From Coneutiohabitans sp964457925 (lineage in GTDB: Bacteria > Zhuqueibacterota > Zhuqueibacteria > Zhuqueibacterales > Zhuqueibacteraceae): a stretch of DNA of 64,000 nt. Below, piece by piece: positions 1-9,200 of the stretch. The stretch lies in contig CAYWGH010000004.1 in NCBI GenBank assembly GCA_964457925.1, positions 186,001 to 250,000 of the forward strand, written 5' to 3'. Numbering within the stretch: the stretch's first letter is position 1; every line of letters starts with the position of its first letter. Under the pieces are notes generated by a model. It was not told the DNA's origin. It did no database searches and worked only from the letters and a program-made list of their open reading frames with translations. The translations under genes were made by a program, and so were the position numbers.

Positions 1-333
1 CGCGCCCAGCAGTTTGAATGTTGCGCCGGCCGCGTTGACCTGGCTGGCCTTGTGCATCACGTATTCATGCGAAACATCGCTGTAAGAAAAAACGACTTCG
101 GCGATCTTTTCATTGCGAATCAAATCTACCAGCTCACTCTCGGGATAAATTGGAACACCCTTGGGATAAAGCTTGCCCGCCAGTTGTGCGGGATAGCGGC
201 GCCCCTCAATGTTGGGGATTTGCGTCGCTGTGAATGCCACCACTTCATATTCTTCGCGGTCGCGATAAACCAAATTGAAATTGTGGAAGTCGCGCCCGGC
301 AGCTCCCATAATAAGGACCCGCGTTTTCGCCAT
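1..333 (-). CDS. COG2403 GTPase / cyclic 2,3-diphosphoglycerate synthetase-like protein, 5' part
   Basis: The gene runs off the left edge, so only the first 111 residues are visible. The start is the ATG at 331-333 on the minus strand. The N-terminus carries a nucleotide-binding loop of the form VLIMGAAGRDFHNFN, followed by 'VVAFTATQIPNIEGRRYP' and 'VVFSYSDVSHEYVMHKAS'. From memory these stretches are typical of the COG2403 family, annotated as predicted GTPase or cyclic 2,3-diphosphoglycerate synthetase-like. In methanogens the related enzyme makes cyclic 2,3-diphosphoglycerate; in bacteria the role is not settled, so I do not assign a reaction. The gene is divergent from the Uma2 gene, with about 316 bp between the starts. 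Confidence 0.75.
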   Translation of the reverse strand, partial: MAKTRVLIMGAAGRDFHNFNLVYRDREEYEVVAFTATQIPNIEGRRYPAQLAGKLYPKGVPIYPESELVDLIRNEKIAEVVFSYSDVSHEYVMHKASQVNAAGATFKLLGA

Positions 334-649
334 ATTGAGATTCCTTCTATAATCACCAAAACTGGAAAGGCCCGTTCGTGGATCGCGCCTTGAGCAGGTG
401 AGAACCGGAACGGAAAGTAAACGGCGGGAATATAGCGGATATCCAGATGATTTGCAAGTTTGGTAAGCGGTGAGAAGAGATGGAGGAGAGCACCATCGTC
501 TCAAAAATCCAGGCTTGCTTTTAAAATGGGGGGGTGTAAAGTTTTGCCGAGATCTGAACACACTGGCGATCAAATTCAGCATTGCCATCCACTCATAAGA
601 GTGAGTGCAATCAATTTCAGAATACCGAATAAGTAGTAGGGTAAATTGC
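334..649. other. Divergent intergenic region
   Basis: This 316 bp separates the divergently transcribed COG2403-like and Uma2 genes and should hold both promoters. I see no convincing -35/-10 pair, no strong hairpin and no small gene. A G-rich run (ggggggg) lies near 530-536. Just upstream of the Uma2 ATG is a purine-rich stretch (agtagtaggg) that could serve as its ribosome binding site. Confidence 0.5.
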
Positions 650-1285
650 ATGAGCGCCATTGCCTTGAAAGAAACCGAATCCAAAACTTCGTGCTCACTG
701 TTCTTTGCCACCGAAGAGGAGTTTGCTACGTGTCGGGATGAGGACACCAGGGCTGATTATATTGATGGGGAGGTTGTTATTATGACGTCGGAATCAACGC
801 TGAATGGCGGGCAAGAAACGTGGTTCAGTAATCTGCTGAATCTGTTTCCTACAAAGAACAACCTGGGCTGGGTAAATTCGACTGGCAGTGTTCAAGTTCA
901 ATTGCGGCAAGGCTTGCGGCGCAATCCTGAGGTTGTCTTTATTGAGAAGGATCGTACCGCAACTATTCGCGAAACACACATCGACGGCGCGCCGGATTTG
1001 ATCGCGGAATTTGTCTCGCCGGATAGCGCAATTCGCGATTGGCATGAGAAGTACATCGAATATGAAGCCGCCGGCGTGAGGGAATATTGGATTATCGACC
1101 GCCAGCAACAGCGCATCGCGGTTTGCTCACTTGTTGAGGAGCGGCGCTATCATGCGATTGCGCCGCAGGAGGGGAAAATTCATTCCGCGGTGGTGCCGGG
1201 ATTTTGGATCAAGCTCGAATGGCTGTGGCAGGGACCTGAGTTTGACACATATGCAATGGCACAGGAGATTGGAACGATTTCTTGA
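650..1285 (+). CDS. Uma2 family (DUF820) PD-(D/E)XK endonuclease-like protein
   Basis: This is a 211-residue protein of the Uma2/DUF820 family, small PD-(D/E)XK nuclease-fold proteins common in cyanobacteria and other bacteria and of unknown cellular role. The family core is visible: 'RRNPEVVFI' (glutamate where aspartate is usual), then 'LIAEFVSPDSAIRDWHEKY' with the conserved E, D and K, and the C-terminal 'YEAAGVREYWIIDRQQQ'. I chose the ATG at 650, which follows agtaggg, over the in-frame GTG at 605, whose extra 15 residues do not look like the family. It stands alone, and its composition is somewhat AT-richer than the envelope genes downstream, which fits a mobile accessory gene. Confidence 0.85.
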   Translation: MSAIALKETESKTSCSLFFATEEEFATCRDEDTRADYIDGEVVIMTSESTLNGGQETWFSNLLNLFPTKNNLGWVNSTGSVQVQLRQGLRRNPEVVFIEKDRTATIRETHIDGAPDLIAEFVSPDSAIRDWHEKYIEYEAAGVREYWIIDRQQQRIAVCSLVEERRYHAIAPQEGKIHSAVVPGFWIKLEWLWQGPEFDTYAMAQEIGTIS

Positions 1286-1302
1286 ATCTTCGTGATCCTT
1301 CC

Positions 1303-2037
1303 CTAAAACTCCCACTGCGCCGTCAAGCGAATCTCGTCTCTCCTTCCTTTCACGCCAAATTGCGGAACATAAGACGCCCCTTCCGCCCCCTCTTTCAACC
1401 GGGAATTGTGGCGATTGGCGAGCCAGGCGGCATGAATGCCGCTGATGATGTGATTGGCAATGATTGCGGCAATCACCAGTTCGCCGCGGTTGAAGGCGCG
1501 CTCGCTGCGCAAGCGAATGTCATCGAAGCGCTCGCGATTAGCCTCGGAATCCCAGCGCCAGAAATGCGTGGCGGGATCATAAAGCGCGGCCACGTCGCGC
1601 CGCTGCAAACGCGATTGATTGTAATCGTCGATACTGGTGTAGTTACCGACATCGACAAAAAACTTGTCAGTCTTCCCCTCGATGTCTGCTTGCGCATGCT
1701 GGGCCGCGAGCAGGTGGTAGTCGTCCTTCTGCCAGTTGCCATAAACATTGAACGAAATCACGCCGAGCCAAAGCGCCACATCCGCCACAAAAAAATTGCG
1801 CGCGGCTGTGCGAGCGCCCACCGCTTTTTGACCCCATCCTGGAATGGCGGCCGAACGCAAAAACGCGCCGCCAATGGAGATTTTCTTGTCGTTAGACGCT
1901 GCCGTATCGCTGGCGCCGTGAAATTGCTCTGCTTCTAAAGCCGCGGGAAGATGTTCATCACTCTGCGCGGCGGTTTGGGCATGAGAGATGCCCATCAACA
2001 CAATTGCAAAAACGCTTAAAAGTCGAATCGTTCGCAT
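1303..2037 (-). CDS. DUF5683-like exported membrane protein (copy 1)
   Basis: The 244-residue protein begins with a signal peptide (MRTIRLLSVFAIVLMGISHA). At about residue 55 it has 'FLRSAAIPGWGQKAVGARTA', the hydrophobic proline/glycine-rich entry typical of DUF5683-like proteins ('PGxGQ'). A membrane segment (VADVALWLGVISF) follows, then a charged central region, then a second hydrophobic helix (VIAAIIANHIISGIHAAWLA). The family has no established biochemical function; in Bacteroidota it is thought to be envelope-located. The next upstream gene on the same strand is a clear paralogue with the same layout. It is last in a minus-strand run (9442 to 1303) and is separated from its paralogue by 190 bp, so it may have its own promoter. 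Confidence 0.7.
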   Translation of the reverse strand: MRTIRLLSVFAIVLMGISHAQTAAQSDEHLPAALEAEQFHGASDTAASNDKKISIGGAFLRSAAIPGWGQKAVGARTAARNFFVADVALWLGVISFNVYGNWQKDDYHLLAAQHAQADIEGKTDKFFVDVGNYTSIDDYNQSRLQRRDVAALYDPATHFWRWDSEANRERFDDIRLRSERAFNRGELVIAAIIANHIISGIHAAWLANRHNSRLKEGAEGASYVPQFGVKGRRDEIRLTAQWEF

Positions 2038-2227
2038 GTAGTTTCAAATGTTGGTTTCGTGAAACGGTATACCCATTTCGGATTGATGATTGTGGATTGC
2101 GGGAGTCGCGATGTTAAAACAATCAATGCGTTGGGAGGCAATCGACTCAAATCTTTGCGCTTAACAAGCGTGAGCTATCCTGCAAACCGAAAACTTATTT
2201 TTGTCGACTCAATGAGTAACCGGCGGC

Positions 2228-3103
2228 TTACCAATCGACGCGCACCGCCAGCACCGGCATCAATTCATCGTAATGTTTTTTCAACTTCATGCCGAACGAA
2301 GTGCCTTTGGTTTGCGCCTGATTGAATTTGTGCGCTGAATAGGCTGCTTCGATCATGCTCACCAAATGGTTGACCATCGCCAAACTCGAGGACAGCGTGG
2401 CATAGCGAAATTGATCGTTGGCCAAACGCCGCATCGTGGTGTAATCCAAACGATTTTGCGAATCGCGCCGCAAAATCTCGCCGCTGCCGTCATCCCAACC
2501 GGCATTGAATTGATCATATTTTCCGATGTTTTCGTAATAGGTTTGATTCTTGGATTCCGGCAAATAATGGCTGAATCTCGATCGTTCATACTCGCGCAAT
2601 CTGGCGAGATTACCAGGATCAACTTGATACCCTTCGCTATTGGCAAGCTCGGACACGGAATTCCAATAGGCTTGCTCATCCCAATGCGCATCGGCAAAGG
2701 CCTCGAACTCATCGGTTTTCTTGTTGCCTTGATCCGTGTACTTGGAGTAGGCCACCCAAGCGCCCACTTCAGCGCCCAAAAACAAAAGGCCTTTGAGGTA
2801 AGAACGATTGTAAATTTGCCCGGCGCCGGGAATTACTGCGGAAAATATGGCCGCGCGCGCCACTGAGCGTCTGGCAGCCGGCTGATTTTCATTTTGAAAC
2901 ATGCCGGAGAGCGCGAGGTCATGCGTCCTACTGCTCCAGACCAAATCCTGTTGCGAAGCCTGACACCAGGCCGCAAGCGGAAAATCAAACTTTGCAGCCG
3001 AGGTGTCAGTCGTATGCGCCGAATTCAAAATGGCATCACTCTGCGCCTTGCAGTTGACCACCGCCAACAGCACAACCGGGAGAACAATTTTGAATTTTAT
3101 CAT
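2228..3103 (-). CDS. DUF5683-like exported membrane protein (copy 2)
   Basis: This 291-residue protein has an N-terminal signal sequence (MIKFKIVLPVVLLAVVNCKA). Near residue 90 is the DUF5683-type motif 'AVIPGAGQIYNRSYLKGLLF', running into a membrane helix. A long charged region with many Tyr, Asp and Asn follows, and then a second hydrophobic segment (LSSSLAMVNHLVSMIEAAYS). The cysteine at 19 is not in a good lipobox. Order and spacing of motifs match the downstream 244-residue protein, so the two are tandem paralogues. Only 17 bp separate it from the upstream metallopeptidase/propeller/barrel gene, which strongly suggests one operon. Function is unknown; by context I infer a structural or assembly role in the envelope. 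Confidence 0.72.
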   Translation of the reverse strand: MIKFKIVLPVVLLAVVNCKAQSDAILNSAHTTDTSAAKFDFPLAAWCQASQQDLVWSSRTHDLALSGMFQNENQPAARRSVARAAIFSAVIPGAGQIYNRSYLKGLLFLGAEVGAWVAYSKYTDQGNKKTDEFEAFADAHWDEQAYWNSVSELANSEGYQVDPGNLARLREYERSRFSHYLPESKNQTYYENIGKYDQFNAGWDDGSGEILRRDSQNRLDYTTMRRLANDQFRYATLSSSLAMVNHLVSMIEAAYSAHKFNQAQTKGTSFGMKLKKHYDELMPVLAVRVDW

Positions 3104-3120
3104 CTCAAACAGCCTTGTGA

Positions 3121-6100
3121 TTAATTATCCAGGAAGTCAAACGCAATCGTGAGATAATAGCGCCATTCTTTGCCGTATGTGATGGGATCGAAGCCTTCAC
3201 GCCGCACCACAAACTTGTCGAAACCATAAGCGGCATCCAGCGAAACCCGCGTGGGGAAGCCATAAAACGAAAACAACTCCGAGCGCAATTGCAAATTGAC
3301 GCTGTCGTGCAGCTTGTCGCTGAAGCCCTTGGTCTTGGTAAAGGCACCGCCGTAGTCGTACGACACGGCGAAATAAACTTTGTCGAGATAAAGATGCAAC
3401 AACGAAATATCGAGATGGCGAAACAACGGGAAGCGATAGGTCAGGCGGCCGTGCAGCATGTATCGCCCTTCCATGCTGTAAAACGGATAACCGCGCACGC
3501 CGTCGAGGCCGCCGGCAAAAAAATAGAAAAAGCTGTCGACATCGCGATCGAGCCAGCCGCCGCGGCCGTACAGCGTCAAGCCAGTGCGCCCGGGCAACGG
3601 CAGGCGTTCCGTCCAATCAAGCTCGACGCGATGCACATTGTGCGGCTCATAATTCTCGACAAACGTGCCATAATCCGTCAAGGTGAAGGCTTTGTCGGGA
3701 TCGGAATTGATGAAGTTGTTGAACTCGCGGGTATAACGCAGCTCAATCTCGCGGCCCATGCGGGGATTGATGTCGCCGTCCACCGCGCGCACCCGTTGGT
3801 GAAACGAATGACGAAAAGCCAGGGCTTTGCCTTGATAATAGGTGTATCCGAAGCTCTGCTTCAAGCCGCGATCGACAAACGAAATCTTGGCATTGTAGCG
3901 GCTGTAGATGAAACTGAGCTGGGAATGATGCTGGCTGTTCCAAAAGCGCCGCGTGCCCAGATCAACTTCCGTCAGATTATAAAGAAAGTCGTAACCGTCC
4001 GCGCCGGCGTGGCGTACTTGATTGTACGCTTCCAGAAACAGCGACGGACCAAGCTTGTCGTAATCCACCAGCAAAAACAAATCATAATCCTTGTCGCGAT
4101 TGATGGCGCCGCCGCCGATGAAGCTGAACTTGTTGAGCATCTCACTCGAATAGAAATAACTGCCGAGCTTCACCTTGCCATAATCCATCATCACGCGCGG
4201 CAAAATCGCGACGGCGGAATATTGATCGTTGTAAGGTTTGACTTCGTATTCGGGTATCCTGCTATCGTCGTAAGCGCCGTGCTTGATGCCGTTGAGATTC
4301 AGATGCGCAAGGTCGCCGTTGACCGCAGCAAGCTGAATGTTCTTGTCGGGTGAAGGCAGGTACTGTGTGACCTCGGCTGGCACAGCCTGCGGCGTTTTGA
4401 GATGCGCGATTTTGTAGCCCTCGGCGACAAACGTGCTGAAAACCAACTCGCCGTTGCCATTGACGGAAGGCATAAACGCGCCGCCTACCACGTTCGTTAG
4501 CGGCGTGACATGTTGGGTGGCGAGATCATAGCTGTAGATGTTGAAGATGCCGGTCACATCCCAACTGAAATAAATCTTCTGGCCGTCGGGACTGAACACC
4601 GCGTCGCGCGCATCGGTGGCCTTGCTGCCCTGTGATTCGCCATTGGTGGAATACTGCAAATTGATGGAGGTGATTTCACCGCTTGCGACATCATAAAGCC
4701 GCAAACTGCGGCCGCGCGCTTGCGAATACGAATAGAGGATTTGCCGGCCGTCCGGCGACCATTGCGGGGTGTAGGCTTGTTCCTGCGTCTTGTGAGAGGT
4801 GAGGATTCTGAGTTGATTGGCGGCGATATCGTACAGCGCAATGTTTTGCGCACCATCGCCATTCAACACACAGGCAAGCGTTTTGCCGTCGGGCGACCAG
4901 CTCGGGCTGTGTGCGCGCGCCGCATGGGTCAGGCGCTTTTCTTTTTTATTTTTGATATCGTACAGATACAAATCATACACAACAGAATGATGCGGATTCT
5001 TTTCAGATTTGCGCGAGTAAGCGATTTGTGTACCATCGGGCGACCAGGAAAAAGCGTAATGCACACCGCCCTTGATCAGCTTGTCTTTGCCGCCAACGCC
5101 CTCTCGCAACACCAACGACGTCTGGCTCAAATAATCCGCGCCCGCGTTGCTGAGATAGGCCAGCTTGCTGCCGTCCGGCGACCAACGCGGATAAAAATTG
5201 CCCGAGCCTTTGGCCTGCACCAATTCACCGGTTACGGCATGCGCTTGAATCTCACGCAATTGCTGCGCATAGGCTTCCTGCAAATGCTTTTTCCAATCAT
5301 CATAGATTTGCCCGCCGCTTTTGCCCGTGGCTTTTTTGATCGCGCTGTCGAACGAAAAACGCAACGGGCTGCGCATGTTCGCGGCAATCTGCTGCAATGC
5401 CGCGTCGCCGTAATTTCTTGCAATGTAACTCGACAACGAGTAGCCCTGATTGTAAACCCGCTCACTGCCAATGCTGTTTTTGCCGAAGGCATTCATTTCG
5501 GAGTAGGTCAGCATTTTGTTCTCAACCACGGCTGTGCGCAGCAGCATGTCGCGATGCGAGTCCCACAGATCATATTCCAATTCGGGGCGTTGGTGCTGCG
5601 CCACGCCTTCCGCGAACCAGGGCGGCATCACGGTGAACGGCAGCGGGTACGAAAGAATGCGGTTGGGATAGCCGTACAGCACGTCCGGGCGTTTCTCGTC
5701 TTCGTAGCCGAGCCACTGCACATAAGCCGCCGGAATGTGCCGCGTGATTTTGCGCGCCGCGCCCAGCGAAATCATGTGCGTGTATTCGTGCGTGATGACA
5801 TTGCGCAGCCAACTGTGCGTGCCGCGCAATTCAAAATCCATCGCGCTCGCCCAAATTTCCACTTTGTTGTCGAGATAATAGGCCGAGCCGTTGGAAAAAT
5901 CATCGTAGTCAATGATGATGAAATGGACTTTGCCATCCGGCTCATAGCCATAAAGCGAAGTGATGGGTTTGTAAATGTCTTCCGCAATTTTGGCGGTGAG
6001 CTTGCCGGTTTGCTCGGCGCCGTCGTGAAAATGCACGAAGAAGTGTCCGGTTTCGATGGTATTCCACTTCAGCTCGGGATGCGTCCAGCGCGGCTCGTCC

Positions 6101-6177
6101 TGGGCGTGAGAGATGGTTGCGAACACAGCCAGAGCGGCAACCGCGGCAATGGCGCAATAGTATTGCAAACGATTCAC
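3121..6177 (-). CDS. Gluzincin-like peptidase / TolB-like propeller / Omp85-type barrel fusion
   Basis: This 1018-residue exported protein (signal peptide to about residue 25) has three parts. Residues about 30-250 form a gluzincin-type metallopeptidase with HEYTH at 130-134 and a downstream 'WFAEGVAQ' that can supply the third zinc ligand. Residues about 320-620 contain at least five PD40/TolB-like repeats ('WSPDGSKLAYLS', 'WSPDGTQIAY', 'SWSPDGKTLA', 'QWSPDGRQILYS', 'FSPDGQKIYFS'), forming a propeller. Residues about 650-1018 are alternating aromatic strands ending in 'YYLTIAFDF'. They contain 'GGLDGVRGYPFYS' with VRGY at 894-897, the signature loop of Omp85/BamA-type barrels. I see no POTRA domain between propeller and barrel. 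The likely location is the outer membrane, with the soluble domains in the periplasm or exposed outside. It is co-directional with the M6-like gene (82 bp upstream) and a DUF5683-like gene (17 bp downstream). Peptidase and propeller calls are firm; the barrel family is likely. Confidence 0.8.
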   Translation of the reverse strand: MNRLQYYCAIAAVAALAVFATISHAQDEPRWTHPELKWNTIETGHFFVHFHDGAEQTGKLTAKIAEDIYKPITSLYGYEPDGKVHFIIIDYDDFSNGSAYYLDNKVEIWASAMDFELRGTHSWLRNVITHEYTHMISLGAARKITRHIPAAYVQWLGYEDEKRPDVLYGYPNRILSYPLPFTVMPPWFAEGVAQHQRPELEYDLWDSHRDMLLRTAVVENKMLTYSEMNAFGKNSIGSERVYNQGYSLSSYIARNYGDAALQQIAANMRSPLRFSFDSAIKKATGKSGGQIYDDWKKHLQEAYAQQLREIQAHAVTGELVQAKGSGNFYPRWSPDGSKLAYLSNAGADYLSQTSLVLREGVGGKDKLIKGGVHYAFSWSPDGTQIAYSRKSEKNPHHSVVYDLYLYDIKNKKEKRLTHAARAHSPSWSPDGKTLACVLNGDGAQNIALYDIAANQLRILTSHKTQEQAYTPQWSPDGRQILYSYSQARGRSLRLYDVASGEITSINLQYSTNGESQGSKATDARDAVFSPDGQKIYFSWDVTGIFNIYSYDLATQHVTPLTNVVGGAFMPSVNGNGELVFSTFVAEGYKIAHLKTPQAVPAEVTQYLPSPDKNIQLAAVNGDLAHLNLNGIKHGAYDDSRIPEYEVKPYNDQYSAVAILPRVMMDYGKVKLGSYFYSSEMLNKFSFIGGGAINRDKDYDLFLLVDYDKLGPSLFLEAYNQVRHAGADGYDFLYNLTEVDLGTRRFWNSQHHSQLSFIYSRYNAKISFVDRGLKQSFGYTYYQGKALAFRHSFHQRVRAVDGDINPRMGREIELRYTREFNNFINSDPDKAFTLTDYGTFVENYEPHNVHRVELDWTERLPLPGRTGLTLYGRGGWLDRDVDSFFYFFAGGLDGVRGYPFYSMEGRYMLHGRLTYRFPLFRHLDISLLHLYLDKVYFAVSYDYGGAFTKTKGFSDKLHDSVNLQLRSELFSFYGFPTRVSLDAAYGFDKFVVRREGFDPITYGKEWRYYLTIAFDFLDN

Positions 6178-6259
6178 GGCAGTCGCCTCATGATAAGATC
6201 TGAATCCGCAATATTTCCAAAACGACTCGTTTCCATATCTATGATCTGTAGCTCCAACA

Positions 6260-9200
6260 TTATTTCACCACCGCAATCTTGATAATCTTCATCATCTTCT
6301 CTGCTTCGCCTTGCGCTTCGACTTTCGCCAGGTACACGCCGCTTTGCACGCCGTTGAGCTGCCATTCCACTTCGTTGTCGGCCTGCGCCAGTCCCGGGCC
6401 TTCGAATTCCGTCACCAAATCACCGGCAGTATCGAAAATCGAAATCTTCACTTTCGCAGCGCCATTCAGGCGGTAGCGAATGCGTGTGGAACCCTCGCGC
6501 GCCGGATTGGGGTAATTGTAAACCGACTGCTCCGGCATCAGCTTGCCGTCTGCAATCACCGGTGTTTCGCGCGCCGGATTGAGGCTGGTTTGCGCGGCAT
6601 CGCGATGATACATGGCCCAATCTGTTTGCAAATTGCTTTCGGGCAAGCGCCAGGCATGCACAAAACCGCTGCCGGAAACGCCCACCAATTCGAGTTTGCC
6701 GTCGTTGTCAAGATCGCCGGCGGCAAGAGAACCTCGGCCCGGCCCCAGCAGCGCCAGCGGAAAGCCTTCGACCAAAGCGCCGGTGCCATGAAAAGCATAA
6801 ACATTGCCATCGACGCCAGGCACAAGCACGTCCTGGCTGCCGTCGCCGTCAACGTCAGCGATGATCGGCGTTTTGGTATTAAAAACTCCGTTGCCGGTTT
6901 GGGAGGATGAACCAACTTTGACGGGAAAATTTTCACTGAGCACGCCGTTGTAGTTCACCGCAAACAGTTGATTGTTGGCAGCCAGCACAACTTCCTTCCG
7001 GCCGTCACGATTGATGTCGCCAATCGCCAGCCCGCCGATCGCAGCGCCAAAATCAAGAACACTCTGCTCGGCGCCTTGATTAATCGGAAAAAACAATCGG
7101 CCATCCTGTTCGGCAACTAAACCTTCGGCCTGGCCATCATTATCGATATCAGCAATGGCAAATGCGCCGTTGGGCGCCGGGCCGCGCGAGAGCGGCAAGC
7201 TGCTTGGGATCACGGCCCCGTCTTCACTTAAAATCGTTGAGCCATTATCCAAAGCCACGAGCAAACCAGTTCCCAGCAGAGAAACGCCACGCACCGGCCG
7301 TTGCAACGCGGTTTGCCAGCGCAATTCACCCGCGCCGGTAAAGGAATAAACCGAGCCTCCTTCATTGCCGCAAAAAACATTCTTTGTCTCTGTGCGCACA
7401 GTCACGTTTGATTGCGTTGCGCCAACCTCAACCTGCCAGGCCAAATCCGCGCGGCCATTGCCATCGTCATCCTTGGCCTGCCAAACTTGGAGTTTCCCTT
7501 CTTGCAACAAAGCAATGACTTCCGCGCGGCCGTCGCCAACGAGGTCAGCAAGCGCGGGCGGGGAAGCCAACGGCCCACCATCAACAAAGGTTGCGCGCGG
7601 AATCTGCGCCGTCAAACCGTTTGGTTGTGTGACAGTCGCGACGTCACTGTTTGCAATGACTTTGCTGCCGTCCGCCTGCCACGCAAAAATGTCACCGGAA
7701 ATCGTGGCGGCAACGATGTCTGCTTTATCATCGCCGGTGAGATCTGCCAACATGGGTGAAAGCAGCGCAGCAGAATTGCCACCAGCGTATTGCGGAAAAT
7801 TCGGAACGGCAAACTGATTGCGCAGGGAGAATGTCATCACCGGCGCAATATCGGAAAAATTTGTGATCACAATGCCGGTATTCGAGCCGCTATTCGAAGC
7901 GGTGCTCGGAATTGTTTTCGGCCCAAAGCTCACCGGTTCATTAGGCCGCAGATATTCTGTAATAATCGGATTCTCCGACCACCAGGCGTCTTCAGGCAAG
8001 CCCAGTTCACTGCCGGAGCCGAGATCGAGAAAACCATAAAAACGGCCGATATCCTGCGCGCCGTCAGCTTCTTCGAGATCAACGCCGCGGTGATCGGCAT
8101 CGGCATTGACGCGGTTGCTGGCGTAGTTCGCGCGAATGATGTTTTCATCAATATGCCAAATCAAAATGCCGGGGCCGGGCAGCGCGCGGTTGTTTTGATC
8201 AACGGTGTACGGCAGACCGAAATCGTATTCATCGACCTGCGTGATCACGCCGATGGCCTGCTCCGCCGCAAAATCATTTTCGCGGAATTGGATGCGCACG
8301 CCGTTCACGTCGCGGCCCGAGGCAATGCGGTCGCCGTTCACGTCGCGCGAACGGTTTTCCAATAGAAAGTATTCGCTGTCGGTAATTGGGATTTTGTAAA
8401 TCTTGTTGGGATTGTTGGCCAGCGCCGCGGCAATTTCAAAATTCTCGCCGCTGGTGATGACGATTGGCTCTTCCCAGCCGAGAAAAACCTTGGACCAGGC
8501 CTCGGGTTGCGCCGGAATCAATCCTTGATAGTTGTTCGAGCCTTGATCCATCAAACCAAATTGCCCGATGCCGGAAGCGCCGGTTTCGGTATTGAATAAA
8601 TTGGGCAAACCGAGCTGATAGCCGAACATCAACGTCGAGGTGCCAAGCAAGCCGAATTCGATCAAACCGCTGCCGGCAATTTCGCGCGACTGTGTTTCCG
8701 GCAGAAGAATGCCGTCTTCAACGAAGAACACGCCGTTTTGCACCGGGATGCCGCGATAGCCGGGATCGTTGTTGCCCAATTCCTTGCGCAGATCATTCAA
8801 GTTCAAAAACGCGCTGGGAATGTCGTTCGGTGTGAGGTCGACTTCTTCATTGAAATCTTCGCCGATACCGGCATGAAAAACGATGAAGCTGTCGAATCGC
8901 GAGAAATCCACGCCGGCGGCGGCGTCGGCAGCGGCTATGGCATCGCGAAACAGTTCCACGAGTCGCCGGTCGCTGTCGGCGTGATCGCGGCCGGGGCCGT
9001 AATAACGCATGTCTTGCGCGAGCAAGTAGCCGGCATTTTCATCGTTCGGCAAAACTTGAAAGCGCAAAATCACTTTTCCGTTCGAAACCGTCCGGTAATA
9101 ATTCGCCAGGGCGGTGAGCTGGGCTTCAAAATAAGCGCGGTTATGCGGCGGGGGATCGATGGTGATGTTCGGGTCGGGCGCGAGCATGAAACGGCCGTTG

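Noticed and set aside
4720..6282. 520-codon plus-strand open frame
   Set aside because: It lies opposite the peptidase/propeller/barrel gene, whose motifs are clear; the translation has no family character.
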